DNA of 55,780 bases, from the NCBI GenBank assembly GCA_937902735.1, contig CALELS010000026.1, positions 1 through 55,780 of the forward strand, written 5' to 3'. The notes beneath the pieces are model-generated. The model was not told the DNA's origin. It was given only the letters and a program-made list of their open reading frames with translations, and did no database searches. The position numbers and the translations under genes are program-made. Shown here piece after piece: positions 33,101 through 41,833 of this stretch. Position 1 is the first letter of the stretch, and every line of letters starts with the position of its first letter. Origin of the DNA: an uncultured Caryophanales bacterium. Lineage in GTDB: Bacteria > Bacillota_I > Bacilli_A > RFN20 > CAG-826.

Positions 33101-33489
33101 TTAAAAGTCTTAATTCTTGAAAGGGCTCTAGCAAGTGATGCTGAAGCTCTTTTTAAATCGGTTTCTTCTAATTTTTCATTTAATCTCTTAAGTGCTCTTT
33201 CTTTAGAAGCGTTGGCTCTTTCGATATCAATTTCATCTTGAGATTCTATTGAATTAACTACTAAAATTGTCTTATCCTTAGTGACATTAAGAGCTCCACC
33301 ATTTAAAGAATAATACAAAGTATTGGTGCCCTTTTTAATATGCATTGGAGCAATATCTAATGTACCAATCAAAGGATAATGACCTGAAAGTATAGTGCGA
33401 TAACCACTTGTCATTTTCACTGTTAAAGAATCTACCCTGTCTTCAAGATAGATACCTTTTGGGGTGATAATAACAATATCAAAAGCCAT
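33094..33489 (-). CDS. atpC: F-ATPase epsilon subunit
   Basis: Epsilon belongs to the central stalk and can inhibit hydrolysis. The 131-aa protein has the N-terminal beta-sandwich (FDIVIITPKGIYLEDRVDSLTVKMTSGYRTILSGHYPLIG) and a C-terminal helical hairpin (about 90-131, rich in Ala, Arg, Glu). It shares one base with atpD and is the last gene of the atp operon. Confidence 0.93.
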   Translation of the reverse strand: MAFDIVIITPKGIYLEDRVDSLTVKMTSGYRTILSGHYPLIGTLDIAPMHIKKGTNTLYYSLNGGALNVTKDKTILVVNSIESQDEIDIERANASKERALKRLNEKLEETDLKRASASLARALSRIKTFNQ

Positions 33490-34886
33490 TATTTATTTTG
33501 ACCTGCTTTCTTTTCAACGTCCTCGATTGTACCAGCATATAAGAAGGCACTTTCTGGATAATGATCATATTTACCATCAAGAATCGCTCTAAAAGAGCGG
33601 ACTGTTTCTTTTACAGGAACATATACTCCTTTAAATCCGTTGAATCCTTCTGCAACAAAGAATGGTTGAGAAAGGAAATTACGAATTCTTCTAGCACGGT
33701 TAACAACTACTTTATCTTCGTATGATAATTCATCCATACCTAAAATAGCGATGATATCTTGTAATTCTTTATAACGTTGTAAAATCTTTTGAACTTCACG
33801 AGCTACTTTATAATGTTCTTCACCAACAATATGCGGATCAAGAATATTGCTTGTTGAATCAAGTGGATCAACAGCAGGATAAATACCTAAAGCAGCAGTA
33901 TTTCTATCAAGAACTGTTTTAGCATCAAGATGAGAGAAGGTGGTTGCTGGAGCAGGGTCAGTTAAGTCATCAGCAGGAACATAAATTGCTTGAACTGATG
34001 TAATAGAACCATCAACAGTTGAAGTAATTCTTTCTTGAAGTTGACCCATTTCTGTTGCAAGTGTTGGTTGATAACCAACAGCAGATGGCATTCTGCCTAA
34101 AAGGGCACTAACTTCGCTACCAGCTTGAGTAAATCTAAAGATGTTATCGATGAAAAGAAGAACATCTTGATGTTTTACATCACGGAAATACTCTGCCATT
34201 GTAAGAGCGGTTAAACCAACTCTCATTCTAGCTCCTGGTGGTTCGTTCATTTGACCAAAGACTAAAGCGGTCTTGGCAAGAACACCACTAGCTTTCATTT
34301 CATAATATAAATCGTTTCCTTCGCGGCTACGTTCACCAACTCCACCAAAAACTGAAATACCATGTTGTTCAGTGGCGACATTATGAATTAATTCTTGAAT
34401 TAAAACTGTTTTTCCAACACCCGCACCGCCAAATAATCCAACTTTGCCACCTTTAACATATGGACAAAGTAAGTCGATAACTTTAATACCAGTCTCGAGA
34501 ATTTCAGTATTAACGGATTGTTCTTTAAAAGTTGGGGCCTTGCGGTGAATTGGCATTTTCGTTTCAGTTTTAACTTCCCCTAAATTATCAATTGGATCAC
34601 CAAGAACATTAAACATTCTACCTAATGTTGGTTCACCAACTGGTACTGAAATAGGAGCACCACTATCAATTACATCAAGACCACGCATTATGCCCTCAGT
34701 TGCGCCCATGGCTACACATCGAACGACATCGTCTCCAATATGTTGTTCAACTTCAAGAGTTAAACGTCCTCCACTTGGCAAATCGACAAATAGAGCAGTT
34801 AAAAGCTCTGGCAATTTATCTTCGCTAAATCTTACGTCAATAATTGGACCAACTGCTTGAACGATTTTTCCTATATTTTGTTTCAT
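33489..34886 (-). CDS. atpD: F-ATPase beta subunit, catalytic
   Basis: Beta holds the three catalytic nucleotide sites of F1. The 465-aa protein has Walker A GGAGVGKTVL (about 153-162), the catalytic Glu region GERSREGNDLYYEM, Walker B VLLFIDNIFRF, the DELSEED-equivalent ILGMDELSYEDKVVVNRARRIR, and ALLGRMPSAVGYQPTL. All are intact. It lies 12 nt from atpG, with GGAGGCC as ribosome site. Confidence 0.98.
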   Translation of the reverse strand: MKQNIGKIVQAVGPIIDVRFSEDKLPELLTALFVDLPSGGRLTLEVEQHIGDDVVRCVAMGATEGIMRGLDVIDSGAPISVPVGEPTLGRMFNVLGDPIDNLGEVKTETKMPIHRKAPTFKEQSVNTEILETGIKVIDLLCPYVKGGKVGLFGGAGVGKTVLIQELIHNVATEQHGISVFGGVGERSREGNDLYYEMKASGVLAKTALVFGQMNEPPGARMRVGLTALTMAEYFRDVKHQDVLLFIDNIFRFTQAGSEVSALLGRMPSAVGYQPTLATEMGQLQERITSTVDGSITSVQAIYVPADDLTDPAPATTFSHLDAKTVLDRNTAALGIYPAVDPLDSTSNILDPHIVGEEHYKVAREVQKILQRYKELQDIIAILGMDELSYEDKVVVNRARRIRNFLSQPFFVAEGFNGFKGVYVPVKETVRSFRAILDGKYDHYPESAFLYAGTIEDVEKKAGQNK

Positions 34887-34898
34887 ATTTTTGGCCTC

Positions 34899-35747
34899 CT
34901 ATTTATTAATAGAACTTGAGACAATTTCAGTTATTTCTTGAGTAATTGAAGTTTGTCTTGCTTTGTTATATTCGAGAGTTAAATTCTCGATTAATTCATT
35001 TGCGTTATCTGTTGCGCTTTCCATAGCGTTTCTTCTACTTGCTTGTTCACTTACCAATGATTCAACGATTCTTTGATAAAGAATAGATGTCATATAAATT
35101 GGAACAATCTCTTCAATCAAGGTCTTGTGATTTGGATCGAAGATTGCTTCATAACCTAAATCATCTTCTTTCTTCTCAATCTTTATTGGAAGAACTCTAA
35201 TAATCTCAGGTTTGAAACGGATAGAATTAACGTAATGTGTGTAAACAAGAGAAATAGAACGATAGATTCCTTTTTCAAAGGATGAACGTATGAATTTAGC
35301 CAATTTAATAACATCATCGTATGAATATTTGTCGGTAAGAGTTACATAATTCTCATTAACTTTATATGAATTACGTTTAAAATATTCATCACCTTTTTGA
35401 CCAATAACAAGAAGTTCGGATGTCTCTTTATTAATGCTTGTTTCAACAAACTTATATACATCATTGTTGAATGATGCACATAAGCCTAAATTTGATGTAA
35501 CAACAATAATTAAGTCGACTTCTGAAGGGCTTTCTCTTTCAAAAAGAGTTTCGTCTTCTTTTTTATGGTTAACAAAAATAGCGTTAAGTAAATTAACAAT
35601 TTCTTTCGTGTAAGCTTCATTATTTTCTAAAATTCGACGATATTTTTTTAACTTAACTGTGGAAACAAGTTCCATGGCATTAGTTATCTTCTTAGTCGAA
35701 TTAATTGAAGCAATTCTTCGTTTTGTCTTGTTTAAATTTTGCGCCAT
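34899..35747 (-). CDS. atpG: F-ATPase gamma subunit
   Basis: Gamma is the rotating shaft. The 282-aa protein shows the conserved N-terminal helix (KRRIASINSTKKITNAMELVSTVKLKK) and C-terminal helix (RRNAMESATDNANELIENLTLEYNKARQTSITQEITEIVSS). The Rossmann-like middle domain contains VVTSNLGLCASFNNDVYK. It starts 2 nt after the atpA stop codon. Confidence 0.96.
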   Translation of the reverse strand: MAQNLNKTKRRIASINSTKKITNAMELVSTVKLKKYRRILENNEAYTKEIVNLLNAIFVNHKKEDETLFERESPSEVDLIIVVTSNLGLCASFNNDVYKFVETSINKETSELLVIGQKGDEYFKRNSYKVNENYVTLTDKYSYDDVIKLAKFIRSSFEKGIYRSISLVYTHYVNSIRFKPEIIRVLPIKIEKKEDDLGYEAIFDPNHKTLIEEIVPIYMTSILYQRIVESLVSEQASRRNAMESATDNANELIENLTLEYNKARQTSITQEITEIVSSSINK

Positions 35748-35749
35748 AA

Positions 35750-37255
35750 CTATTTATTTGTTTGCATGAAGTCTTTAATGGCTTCTTTAAGTTTTTCCTC
35801 TTCACTAGATGAAATAATCTTGTTTTTAGCAATTGAATCAAGAAGAGGTTTATGTGAAACACTTAAATAGTTATAAAGTTTATCTAATGTTTCACGAACT
35901 TTATTAAGTTCAACTTCTTCTAAATAACGATGTTTTGCTGCAAATAATTCCACTACTTGTCTTACAAGAGGATAAGTAAGATATTGATCTTGTTTTAAAA
36001 CTTCCATTAAGATTGCCCCATGATTTAAGACTCTCTTAGTATCAGCATCAAGATCACTTCCGAATTGGCTAAAAGCTTGTAGTTCACGATAAGAAGCAAG
36101 TTCAATCTTGAGTGAAGAAGCAACTTGTTTCATTGCTTTACTTTGAGCTGCTCCACCAACACGGCTAACACTTAAACCACTATCAACTGCAGGTCTTTGA
36201 CCTGCATTAAATAAGTCAGTGATTAAGAATATTTGACCATCAGTAATAGAAATTACATTAGTTGGAATATATGCAGAAATATCTCCTGCTTGAGTTTCGA
36301 TGATAGGAAGGGCGGTAATTGAACCACCTTTATGTTTATCATCAAGTTTACATGCTCTTTCGAGCAAACGGGAATGTAGATAGAAAACATCACCTGGATA
36401 TGCTTCACGTCCACTAGGACGTTTAAGTAAAAGTGATAAGGTACGATATGCAACAGCGTGCTTAGATAAATCGTCAAAAACGATTAATACATCTTTACCT
36501 TCTTCAAGCCATTCTTCTGCCATTGCCATACCTGAATATGGAGCAATATAAAGAAGAGGGGCAAGTTCACTAGCAGTTGCTGAAACAACAACTGTGTATT
36601 TCATTGCATCTGCTTTGCGAAGTTTATCGACGATTGAAGCAACGGTTGAATTCTTTTGACCAATAGCAACATAAATACAAAGAACATCTTGGTCCTTTTG
36701 ATTGATGATTGTGTCAATTGCGATAGCAGTTTTACCAGTTTGACGATCACCAATAATAAGTTCTCTTTGCCCTCTTCCAATAGGAATCATTGCGTCAATT
36801 GCTTTTATACCTGTTTGAAGTGGAGTATCAACGCTTTTTCTAAACATGACACCTGGAGCAATTCTTTCGATTGGACGAGTTTTCTTTGTTTTAACTTCAC
36901 CAAGTCCATCTAAAGGTTGACCTAAGGAGTTAACAACACGACCAAGAAGAGAATTACCAACTGGTACTTCCACTACTTGATGAGTTCTTTTAACAATGTC
37001 ACCTTCTTTGATTGAATCAGCGTTTCCAAGAAGAACGCATCCAACGTTTTCTTCCTCTAGATTCATAACCATGCCATAAACTTCATTTGGGAAAATAACA
37101 AGTTCACCAAGCATTGCTTTATCAAGACCATATACTAAAGCAACACCATCACCGATAGTGATTACTGTGCCGACATCATCTGATTGAACTTGATATTTAA
37201 AATCAGTAATTTGTTTTTTAATTAAAGCACTAATTTCCGATGAATTAATTTTCAT
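35750..37255 (-). CDS. atpA: F-ATPase alpha subunit
   Basis: Alpha carries the non-catalytic nucleotide sites of F1. The 501-aa protein has GDRQTGKTAIAIDTIINQ (Walker A, about 168-185), LIVFDDLSKHAVAYR (Walker B), PGDVFYLHSRLLERA, and the arginine-finger region SVSRVGGAAQSKAMK. Length and motifs are standard. It is 2 nt from atpG and from atpH. Confidence 0.98.
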   Translation of the reverse strand: MKINSSEISALIKKQITDFKYQVQSDDVGTVITIGDGVALVYGLDKAMLGELVIFPNEVYGMVMNLEEENVGCVLLGNADSIKEGDIVKRTHQVVEVPVGNSLLGRVVNSLGQPLDGLGEVKTKKTRPIERIAPGVMFRKSVDTPLQTGIKAIDAMIPIGRGQRELIIGDRQTGKTAIAIDTIINQKDQDVLCIYVAIGQKNSTVASIVDKLRKADAMKYTVVVSATASELAPLLYIAPYSGMAMAEEWLEEGKDVLIVFDDLSKHAVAYRTLSLLLKRPSGREAYPGDVFYLHSRLLERACKLDDKHKGGSITALPIIETQAGDISAYIPTNVISITDGQIFLITDLFNAGQRPAVDSGLSVSRVGGAAQSKAMKQVASSLKIELASYRELQAFSQFGSDLDADTKRVLNHGAILMEVLKQDQYLTYPLVRQVVELFAAKHRYLEEVELNKVRETLDKLYNYLSVSHKPLLDSIAKNKIISSSEEEKLKEAIKDFMQTNK

Positions 37256-37257
37256 AG

Positions 37258-37800
37258 CTAATTCCTCCTTTCTTTAAGATTTAGTTTTAAATTTTCAAGT
37301 TTGCCTTTGATAGAACCATCAAAGACATGATCCGAGATAGCAATTTTTACTCCTCCTATTAAGGAAGAATCGATTTTGTTTGTTAATTCGACTTTTTGTT
37401 TTAATTTGTTTTCAATTGCTTTTTCAAGACGAGATATTTCACTATTTTCCAAAGGAACAGTGGAATAAACAATTCCTTCTTTAATACCGATTTCTTCATT
37501 TGAGATTTCAACAAATTCTTTAACAATTGCTTTAAAGAGATTAAAACGATGTTTTTTGATTAAAACTTTAATGAAGTTTGAAAGGTTTTCTAATTTGAAA
37601 GACTTACCAAGTAAGTCCACTACTTCGCATTTAGCATCAAAATCAACAAAATAGCTTTCTAAATAAACTTTCACATCTTGATGAGAAAGTAGATATTGTT
37701 CCACTTCTAAAAGAGCAAGTTTATATTCAACTACCTTGTTTTCTGCCTTAGCAATGCTAAGAAGAGCGGATGCATAATTGGAGTAGATTGAATCCATCAT
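37258..37800 (-). CDS. atpH: F-ATPase delta subunit
   Basis: Delta joins F1 to the peripheral stalk. The 180-aa protein has an N-terminal helical domain (about 1-105, IYSNYASALLSIAKAENK) and a C-terminal part ending IDSSLIGGVKIAISDHVFDGSIKGKLENLKLNL, the OSCP/delta signature. It overlaps atpF by 4 bp (ATGA). Confidence 0.93.
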   Translation of the reverse strand: MMDSIYSNYASALLSIAKAENKVVEYKLALLEVEQYLLSHQDVKVYLESYFVDFDAKCEVVDLLGKSFKLENLSNFIKVLIKKHRFNLFKAIVKEFVEISNEEIGIKEGIVYSTVPLENSEISRLEKAIENKLKQKVELTNKIDSSLIGGVKIAISDHVFDGSIKGKLENLKLNLKERRN

Positions 37801-38393
37801 TTACCTTTCTTTTCTTCGTTTAATTCATTAACAAAATCATCTAAAAGACGTTTGTTATCTTTGGAGTTAACTTCGCGAGATAGAAGTTCTTTTGAAGCAT
37901 TAAGAGCAACATCAACGATTTCGTCATGAATCATTTGCTTATTTGCTTCGATTTCTAGATTAATTTCTTGTCTAGCTTTTTCTTTTTCTAAGCCAGCGTC
38001 TTTTCTAGCTTGTTCAATAATTTCATCTTTTTGTTTATTTGCGTCTAATTTTGCTTTTTCAATAATGCGGTTTGCTTCTTTTTTAGATTCAGAAACATAT
38101 GTATTGCCTTCGTTAATTAAATTACGTGATTTTTCTTCACGTGATTCTGCCTCGACTATCTTTCCTTCGACATAGTCTTGGCGGTTTTTAATAAACTTTC
38201 TTATTGGTTTATATGCGACAAAAAAAGCAACTGTAATAAGAATGATGAAGGCTAAAAAGACCGCGAGGAAATCCCATACGTTAAAAGATATACGACTAAT
38301 AAAATCTTCAGGATTGAATGGACTTCCTTTGCAAGACGCTAAAGAGAGTGTCGTAAGAATGATAAGAGGAATGAATTTTCCTATCTTTTTCAT
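37797..38393 (-). CDS. atpF: F-ATPase b subunit with N-terminal lipoprotein signal
   Basis: Subunit b forms the peripheral stalk. The 198-aa protein has a typical membrane helix (about 38-60) followed by a long charged coiled coil (about 65-185, VEAESREEKSRNLINEG). Ahead of it is an extra 21-residue signal with lipobox (MKKIGKFIPLIILTTLSLASC), predicting cleavage and lipidation before the helix. Mycoplasma AtpF proteins are also described as lipoproteins, so this links the organism to Mollicute-like Bacilli. Confidence 0.92.
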   Translation of the reverse strand: MKKIGKFIPLIILTTLSLASCKGSPFNPEDFISRISFNVWDFLAVFLAFIILITVAFFVAYKPIRKFIKNRQDYVEGKIVEAESREEKSRNLINEGNTYVSESKKEANRIIEKAKLDANKQKDEIIEQARKDAGLEKEKARQEINLEIEANKQMIHDEIVDVALNASKELLSREVNSKDNKRLLDDFVNELNEEKKGK

Positions 38394-38425
38394 TATTTAC
38401 CTCCTTAAAAAAGATGAATGACCAA

Positions 38426-38668
38426 TTATTTAATGTTCATTGGTAAGATGAAGATAATGAGAATGGCAACTAAAAGAGCATAGATACCACAGGTTTCGAC
38501 TAATGCAGCACCGATAATCATGCTGGAATTGAGTCTTTTTGATGCTTCTGGGTTACGAGCCATACCATCGATTGCTTTTGTGATAAGCAAAGCTTCACCA
38601 ATTGATGAAGCGCTAGATGACATAATGGCCATAGCAGCAGCAATTGCAATAAGAGCTAAATCTGTCAT
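38426..38668 (-). CDS. atpE: F-ATPase c subunit with two membrane carboxylates
   Basis: The c subunits form the ion-driven rotor ring. The 80-aa protein has two hydrophobic helices joined by the polar loop ARNPEA. The ion-binding Glu is Glu58 in ALVETCGIYALL. A second Glu (Glu25, in SSIGEALL) lies 33 residues earlier, where sodium-type c subunits carry Gln. The usual glycine-rich helix 1 is serine/alanine-rich (AIMSSSASSIG). Both points may change ion specificity or ring size. GGAGAAATA precedes the ATG. Confidence 0.93.
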   Translation of the reverse strand: MTDLALIAIAAAMAIMSSSASSIGEALLITKAIDGMARNPEASKRLNSSMIIGAALVETCGIYALLVAILIIFILPMNIK

Positions 38669-38669
38669 T

Positions 38670-39449
38670 TTATTTCTCCTTTCTAGATCCTTCTAATGCG
38701 AGATTATTAATCTCTTCAACAGGATCTGGTTTTTCTTGCGCGATAAATAACGCAGTTAATGTAATAAACACCAATGTTTGAATGTAGGTGCTAAAACCAT
38801 CGAAATAGGCATGTAATAATGGAGTCATTATTGGGGCAAGAATGAAATATTGAGGACCAGCTTCAACCATGCCTGTAATTAGATTTGAGGCTTCATAACA
38901 GCCCCAGTTAACTAAAGTTATTAGAACCCATCCTACTAAAGCATTACCAAATAAACGAAGTGTGAGGGATAAAAGAGGAGCCCACATTGATAGAAGGTTA
39001 ACTGGTAAGAAGAATGGGAATGGTTCAATATAACGTTTGAAATATTTAAATTTGGTAAAACGCATTGAAGTTAAATGGATAAACAAGAATGTGGTTAAAC
39101 CAAGTGTTAATGGGACAGGAAGATAGGCCATTGGAGTTGGAAGACCAGTAATTCCAATGATGAAATTTAAAGCAAGGAATGGAACTATTGCGAGAAATAC
39201 TCCTGCAAAACCTTCAAACCCTTCGCCCATATTATCATTAACAAAGTTAATTAGTTTCTCTACAGCAAGTTCCATCAAAAGAATAATTCCTTTAGGTCTT
39301 TTCATGTAAAGTTTTTTCTTGTTTGCGACACTAAAGATGATTCCAACAACAATAAAGAAAACTACCAAGACTAAAACAATGGCTAAACAAATTAATGTTT
39401 CAAGGTTTGGTGCAAGTTTAATATTATCTTCACCAATGTATTTATCCAT
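38670..39449 (-). CDS. atpB: F-ATPase a subunit
   Basis: Subunit a holds the half-channels for the driving ion. The 259-aa protein has about five or six transmembrane helices. The essential Arg is in LLSLTLRLFGNALVGWVL (about residue 165), and the last helices read ILAPIMTPLLHAYFDGFSTYIQTLVFITLTALFI, as in the family. It starts 7 bp inside atpI and ends 1 nt before atpE. Confidence 0.95.
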   Translation of the reverse strand: MDKYIGEDNIKLAPNLETLICLAIVLVLVVFFIVVGIIFSVANKKKLYMKRPKGIILLMELAVEKLINFVNDNMGEGFEGFAGVFLAIVPFLALNFIIGITGLPTPMAYLPVPLTLGLTTFLFIHLTSMRFTKFKYFKRYIEPFPFFLPVNLLSMWAPLLSLTLRLFGNALVGWVLITLVNWGCYEASNLITGMVEAGPQYFILAPIMTPLLHAYFDGFSTYIQTLVFITLTALFIAQEKPDPVEEINNLALEGSRKEK

Positions 39450-39912
39450 TGTTCTCCTCTCCTTTTTTTATTTCGTCTTTACTTTCAAGATGTTTATTAA
39501 TAAACATTGTTAAAATAACCACAACTTGAATTGGAGAATAGGCAATTAATACTCCCCAAATTGAATTATAAAAAACAGGGATCGCTTCAAAATATGTAAC
39601 TCCTTTAAAGGAGATTCCAAAACCAAATAGGGCAGTTAACAAAAAACCAATAAAGAATAAGAACATTCTAACGAAATAAAAAAGTAGAAAAATAAATGGT
39701 TTTTGTTTTTTGGTAGCAAATTCACTTCCTTTATAAAGAAGGAAGATATTGATTAGGGCAATAACTGATCCAATTGCTATTCCAATAAGCCATCCACTTT
39801 GAGAAAAAGCAAATAATAGGATTAAGGATAAAAGCATTAAAAATATTGCAACGATTGATGCAATTATGAGCATCCTATAAAGTTCGTTAAGTTTCTTAAA
39901 TGCCTTTATCAT
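39442..39912 (-). CDS. atpI: ATP synthase protein I
   Basis: AtpI helps assemble the c ring and is often the first gene of the atp operon. The 156-aa protein has four hydrophobic helices and a charged C-terminal tail (KHLESKDEIKKGEENN). Assignment rests mainly on position and topology, since the family is poorly conserved. The ATG has no SD; TTGACT-18 bp-TACAAT on the minus strand ends 8 nt upstream. It overlaps atpB by 8 bp. Confidence 0.8.
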   Translation of the reverse strand: MIKAFKKLNELYRMLIIASIVAIFLMLLSLILLFAFSQSGWLIGIAIGSVIALINIFLLYKGSEFATKKQKPFIFLLFYFVRMFLFFIGFLLTALFGFGISFKGVTYFEAIPVFYNSIWGVLIAYSPIQVVVILTMFINKHLESKDEIKKGEENNG

Positions 39913-39920
39913 ACGTGCAT

Positions 39921-39950
39921 ATTGTATAAAAATACAAAAATAAAAGTCAA
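39921..39950 (-). promoter_or_regulatory. Promoter of the atp operon, -35 inside the pfkA terminator
   Basis: On the minus strand TTGACT (39950-39945) is part of the downstream arm of the pfkA terminator. An 18-bp spacer and TACAAT (39926-39921) follow, ending 8 nt before the atpI ATG. Confidence 0.6.
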
Positions 39951-39968
39951 CACAATGTGCTGACTTTT
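39934..39968 (-). terminator. Intrinsic terminator after pfkA
   Basis: On the minus strand AAAAGTCA-G-CAC pairs with GTG-T-TGACTTTT around an ATT loop (12 bp with one G-U pair), followed by ATTTTTG. It lies between the pfkA stop codon and the atp promoter. Confidence 0.85.
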
Positions 39969-39984
39969 AAGTTAATTGTATTAA

Positions 39985-41193
39985 CTAGGCAACTCTAACT
40001 TTGCGAAGTTTCGCAGATTTAATGATGCCTTCTTCGTATTCAACTTTGATTTCGCCTTGAATTAATGGGAGGCAATAATCACGGAATGAAGGAGCCATAT
40101 GAGTGTCATCAACCATCATTGAAGCAGGAACTTTTGATTCAACGTTAGCAATTTTAGAAATATCAACTGCTTCATAACGAACTTGATATGGTTTGCTAGA
40201 AACGCGTTTAATAGCAATCATATGTCCTGTAACACCTTCAAGTGCTTTTTGAACAGCGATTGTTCCACACATAATAGCTTCATCTTGATCAACTTTGGAA
40301 GTTAGGAATGAATATGCTCTTTGCGGAAGTGATAATTCAATTGCTCTAGTTGGTAAATCAAGTTTAGCTTCAACGATACGAGCTAAGTCTGCTGCAGCAC
40401 CACCAAGTTGAACATGACCGAAACTATCAACGCGAGCGTTTGAAGCGTCTCTTTCAAAGATAATTCCTTCGGAAATTGCTGCGATTGCATGTCCTTTTTC
40501 ATCAAATTTAGCTTTAACATCTTTTAAGAATTTTTCTAAGTCAAATTTGTTTTCTGGAAGATAAATGAAGTCTGGTCTACTACCTTCTTCTAAGAGATCA
40601 ACTGCAGCAGTTAACCAACCAGCATTACGACCCATAATTTCAATAATGAAGACTTTACCTTTACGATAGCAACCAGCATCGATGCAGATTTCTTTAACTG
40701 TGTTTGCAACATATTTTGCAGCACTTGGAAAACCTAATGAGTGATCTGTTTCTGCTAAGTCATTATCAACAGTTTTTGGAACACCCATAACCTTTAAATC
40801 AAGTTTAAGTTCATTAGCTAAAAGTGATAATTTGTGACATGTATCCATGGAGTCATTGCCACCATTAACGAAGACATAACCAATATCGTGCTTTTTAATG
40901 TTTTCAATAATTTTGGCATATAAAGGATCATGCAAATCTTTTGGTAATTTGAAACGTGTTGTTCCAAGAATTGCTCCTGGGGTTTGTTTTAAAAGTTCAA
41001 TTGTTTCAGGATCTTCTTGTTCGATATCAATTAAGTTATCGTTTAAAAGACCTTCAATACCATTTAATGAGCCATAAATATGACTAATTTGGTCTTTGTG
41101 TTTTTGAGCTTCTTTAACAGCACCATAAAATGAGGTGTTGATGACGGAAGTTGGGCCACCACTTTGGATGTAAACCATTGCTTTTTTTGCCAT
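39985..41193 (-). CDS. pfkA: Phosphofructokinase with pyrophosphate-type residues
   Basis: It phosphorylates fructose-6-phosphate to the 1,6-bisphosphate. The 402-aa protein is longer than the roughly 320-aa ATP-PFK. The nucleotide/pyrophosphate site reads GGNDS (111-115) where ATP enzymes have GGDGS, and PKTVDND has Lys140 where ATP enzymes have Gly. Asp at the fourth place of the first motif and Lys in the second mark pyrophosphate-dependent PFKs in known families. The Asn at the third position, normally Asp and a metal ligand, is unusual. IMGRNAGWLT is conserved. It sits 11 nt after pncA. Confidence 0.88.
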   Translation of the reverse strand: MAKKAMVYIQSGGPTSVINTSFYGAVKEAQKHKDQISHIYGSLNGIEGLLNDNLIDIEQEDPETIELLKQTPGAILGTTRFKLPKDLHDPLYAKIIENIKKHDIGYVFVNGGNDSMDTCHKLSLLANELKLDLKVMGVPKTVDNDLAETDHSLGFPSAAKYVANTVKEICIDAGCYRKGKVFIIEIMGRNAGWLTAAVDLLEEGSRPDFIYLPENKFDLEKFLKDVKAKFDEKGHAIAAISEGIIFERDASNARVDSFGHVQLGGAAADLARIVEAKLDLPTRAIELSLPQRAYSFLTSKVDQDEAIMCGTIAVQKALEGVTGHMIAIKRVSSKPYQVRYEAVDISKIANVESKVPASMMVDDTHMAPSFRDYCLPLIQGEIKVEYEEGIIKSAKLRKVRVA

Positions 41194-41204
41194 TTTAATT
41201 TCTC

Positions 41205-41723
41205 CTATTTAATTTCAACATGAATGTTTTTTAGAGCCTCAAATCCGACGTCTTGTTCATGTAAAAAGGCAGCAGAAGTCAAGTCTTTTTCGACAATGAT
41301 ATGAGCATTAGGACATGCTGCTTTAGCTATAACAGCGTTTGATAAAACGCAGATATAGGACACTAAACCAACAAGTGTAATAACATCATATTTTTTGCCA
41401 TCAAGATACTTGGCTAATTCGATTGAACCGAATGTTGCTTTTTCAAAAGTTTTGTAGCCTTTAGACATTTCTTCAATTCGACCATAAAGTTTAGTGGATT
41501 CGCTTCCACGAATACAATGAGGAACAGGGAGATTTTTTCCCTCTTCAGTTTCCATGTAATTTTCCTCATGGACGTCTTTTGTAAAGACGATATCTTCATT
41601 ATCTTCTTTAGCCTTCAAGATTCTATCATAGATTTTTGGTTCTAATTTTTCAGCACCTTCAAAGCCTAAAGCCCCATTAACGAAGTCGATTTGATAATCT
41701 ACAACAATCAATAATTTCTTCAT
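41205..41723 (-). CDS. pncA: Isochorismatase-family hydrolase, probable nicotinamidase
   Basis: Nicotinamidase makes nicotinate from nicotinamide, which PncB (10681-11784) can use. The 172-aa protein has the catalytic Asp in VVDYQIDFVNG, the Lys in FEKATFGS, and the Cys in GLVSYICVLSNAVIAKAA, plus the metal-site segment DVHEENY and PVPHCIRGS. The family also holds other amidases, so the substrate is inferred. The start has no SD. Two promoter readings are possible: TTGAAA-17-TAGAAT ending 9 nt upstream, or an extended TGTGATAAT further back. Confidence 0.8.
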   Translation of the reverse strand: MKKLLIVVDYQIDFVNGALGFEGAEKLEPKIYDRILKAKEDNEDIVFTKDVHEENYMETEEGKNLPVPHCIRGSESTKLYGRIEEMSKGYKTFEKATFGSIELAKYLDGKKYDVITLVGLVSYICVLSNAVIAKAACPNAHIIVEKDLTSAAFLHEQDVGFEALKNIHVEIK

Positions 41724-41819
41724 AGCGCAATAATTCTAAATGAATTATCACACCGTTTCAATATAAATAGGAAAAAGAGAAGCAAATGGTTATCTACCCT
41801 AGCGAACGTGCATTATGTA

Positions 41820-41833
41820 TGTAAGCGGTTGCA
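41820..41833. promoter_or_regulatory. cre-like operator on the nucleoside-kinase promoter
   Basis: TGTAAGCGGTTGCA fits the CcpA cre consensus TGWAANCGNTNWCA at every fixed position but one, including the central CG. It overlaps the -35 of the following promoter, so binding should repress. Confidence 0.6.
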
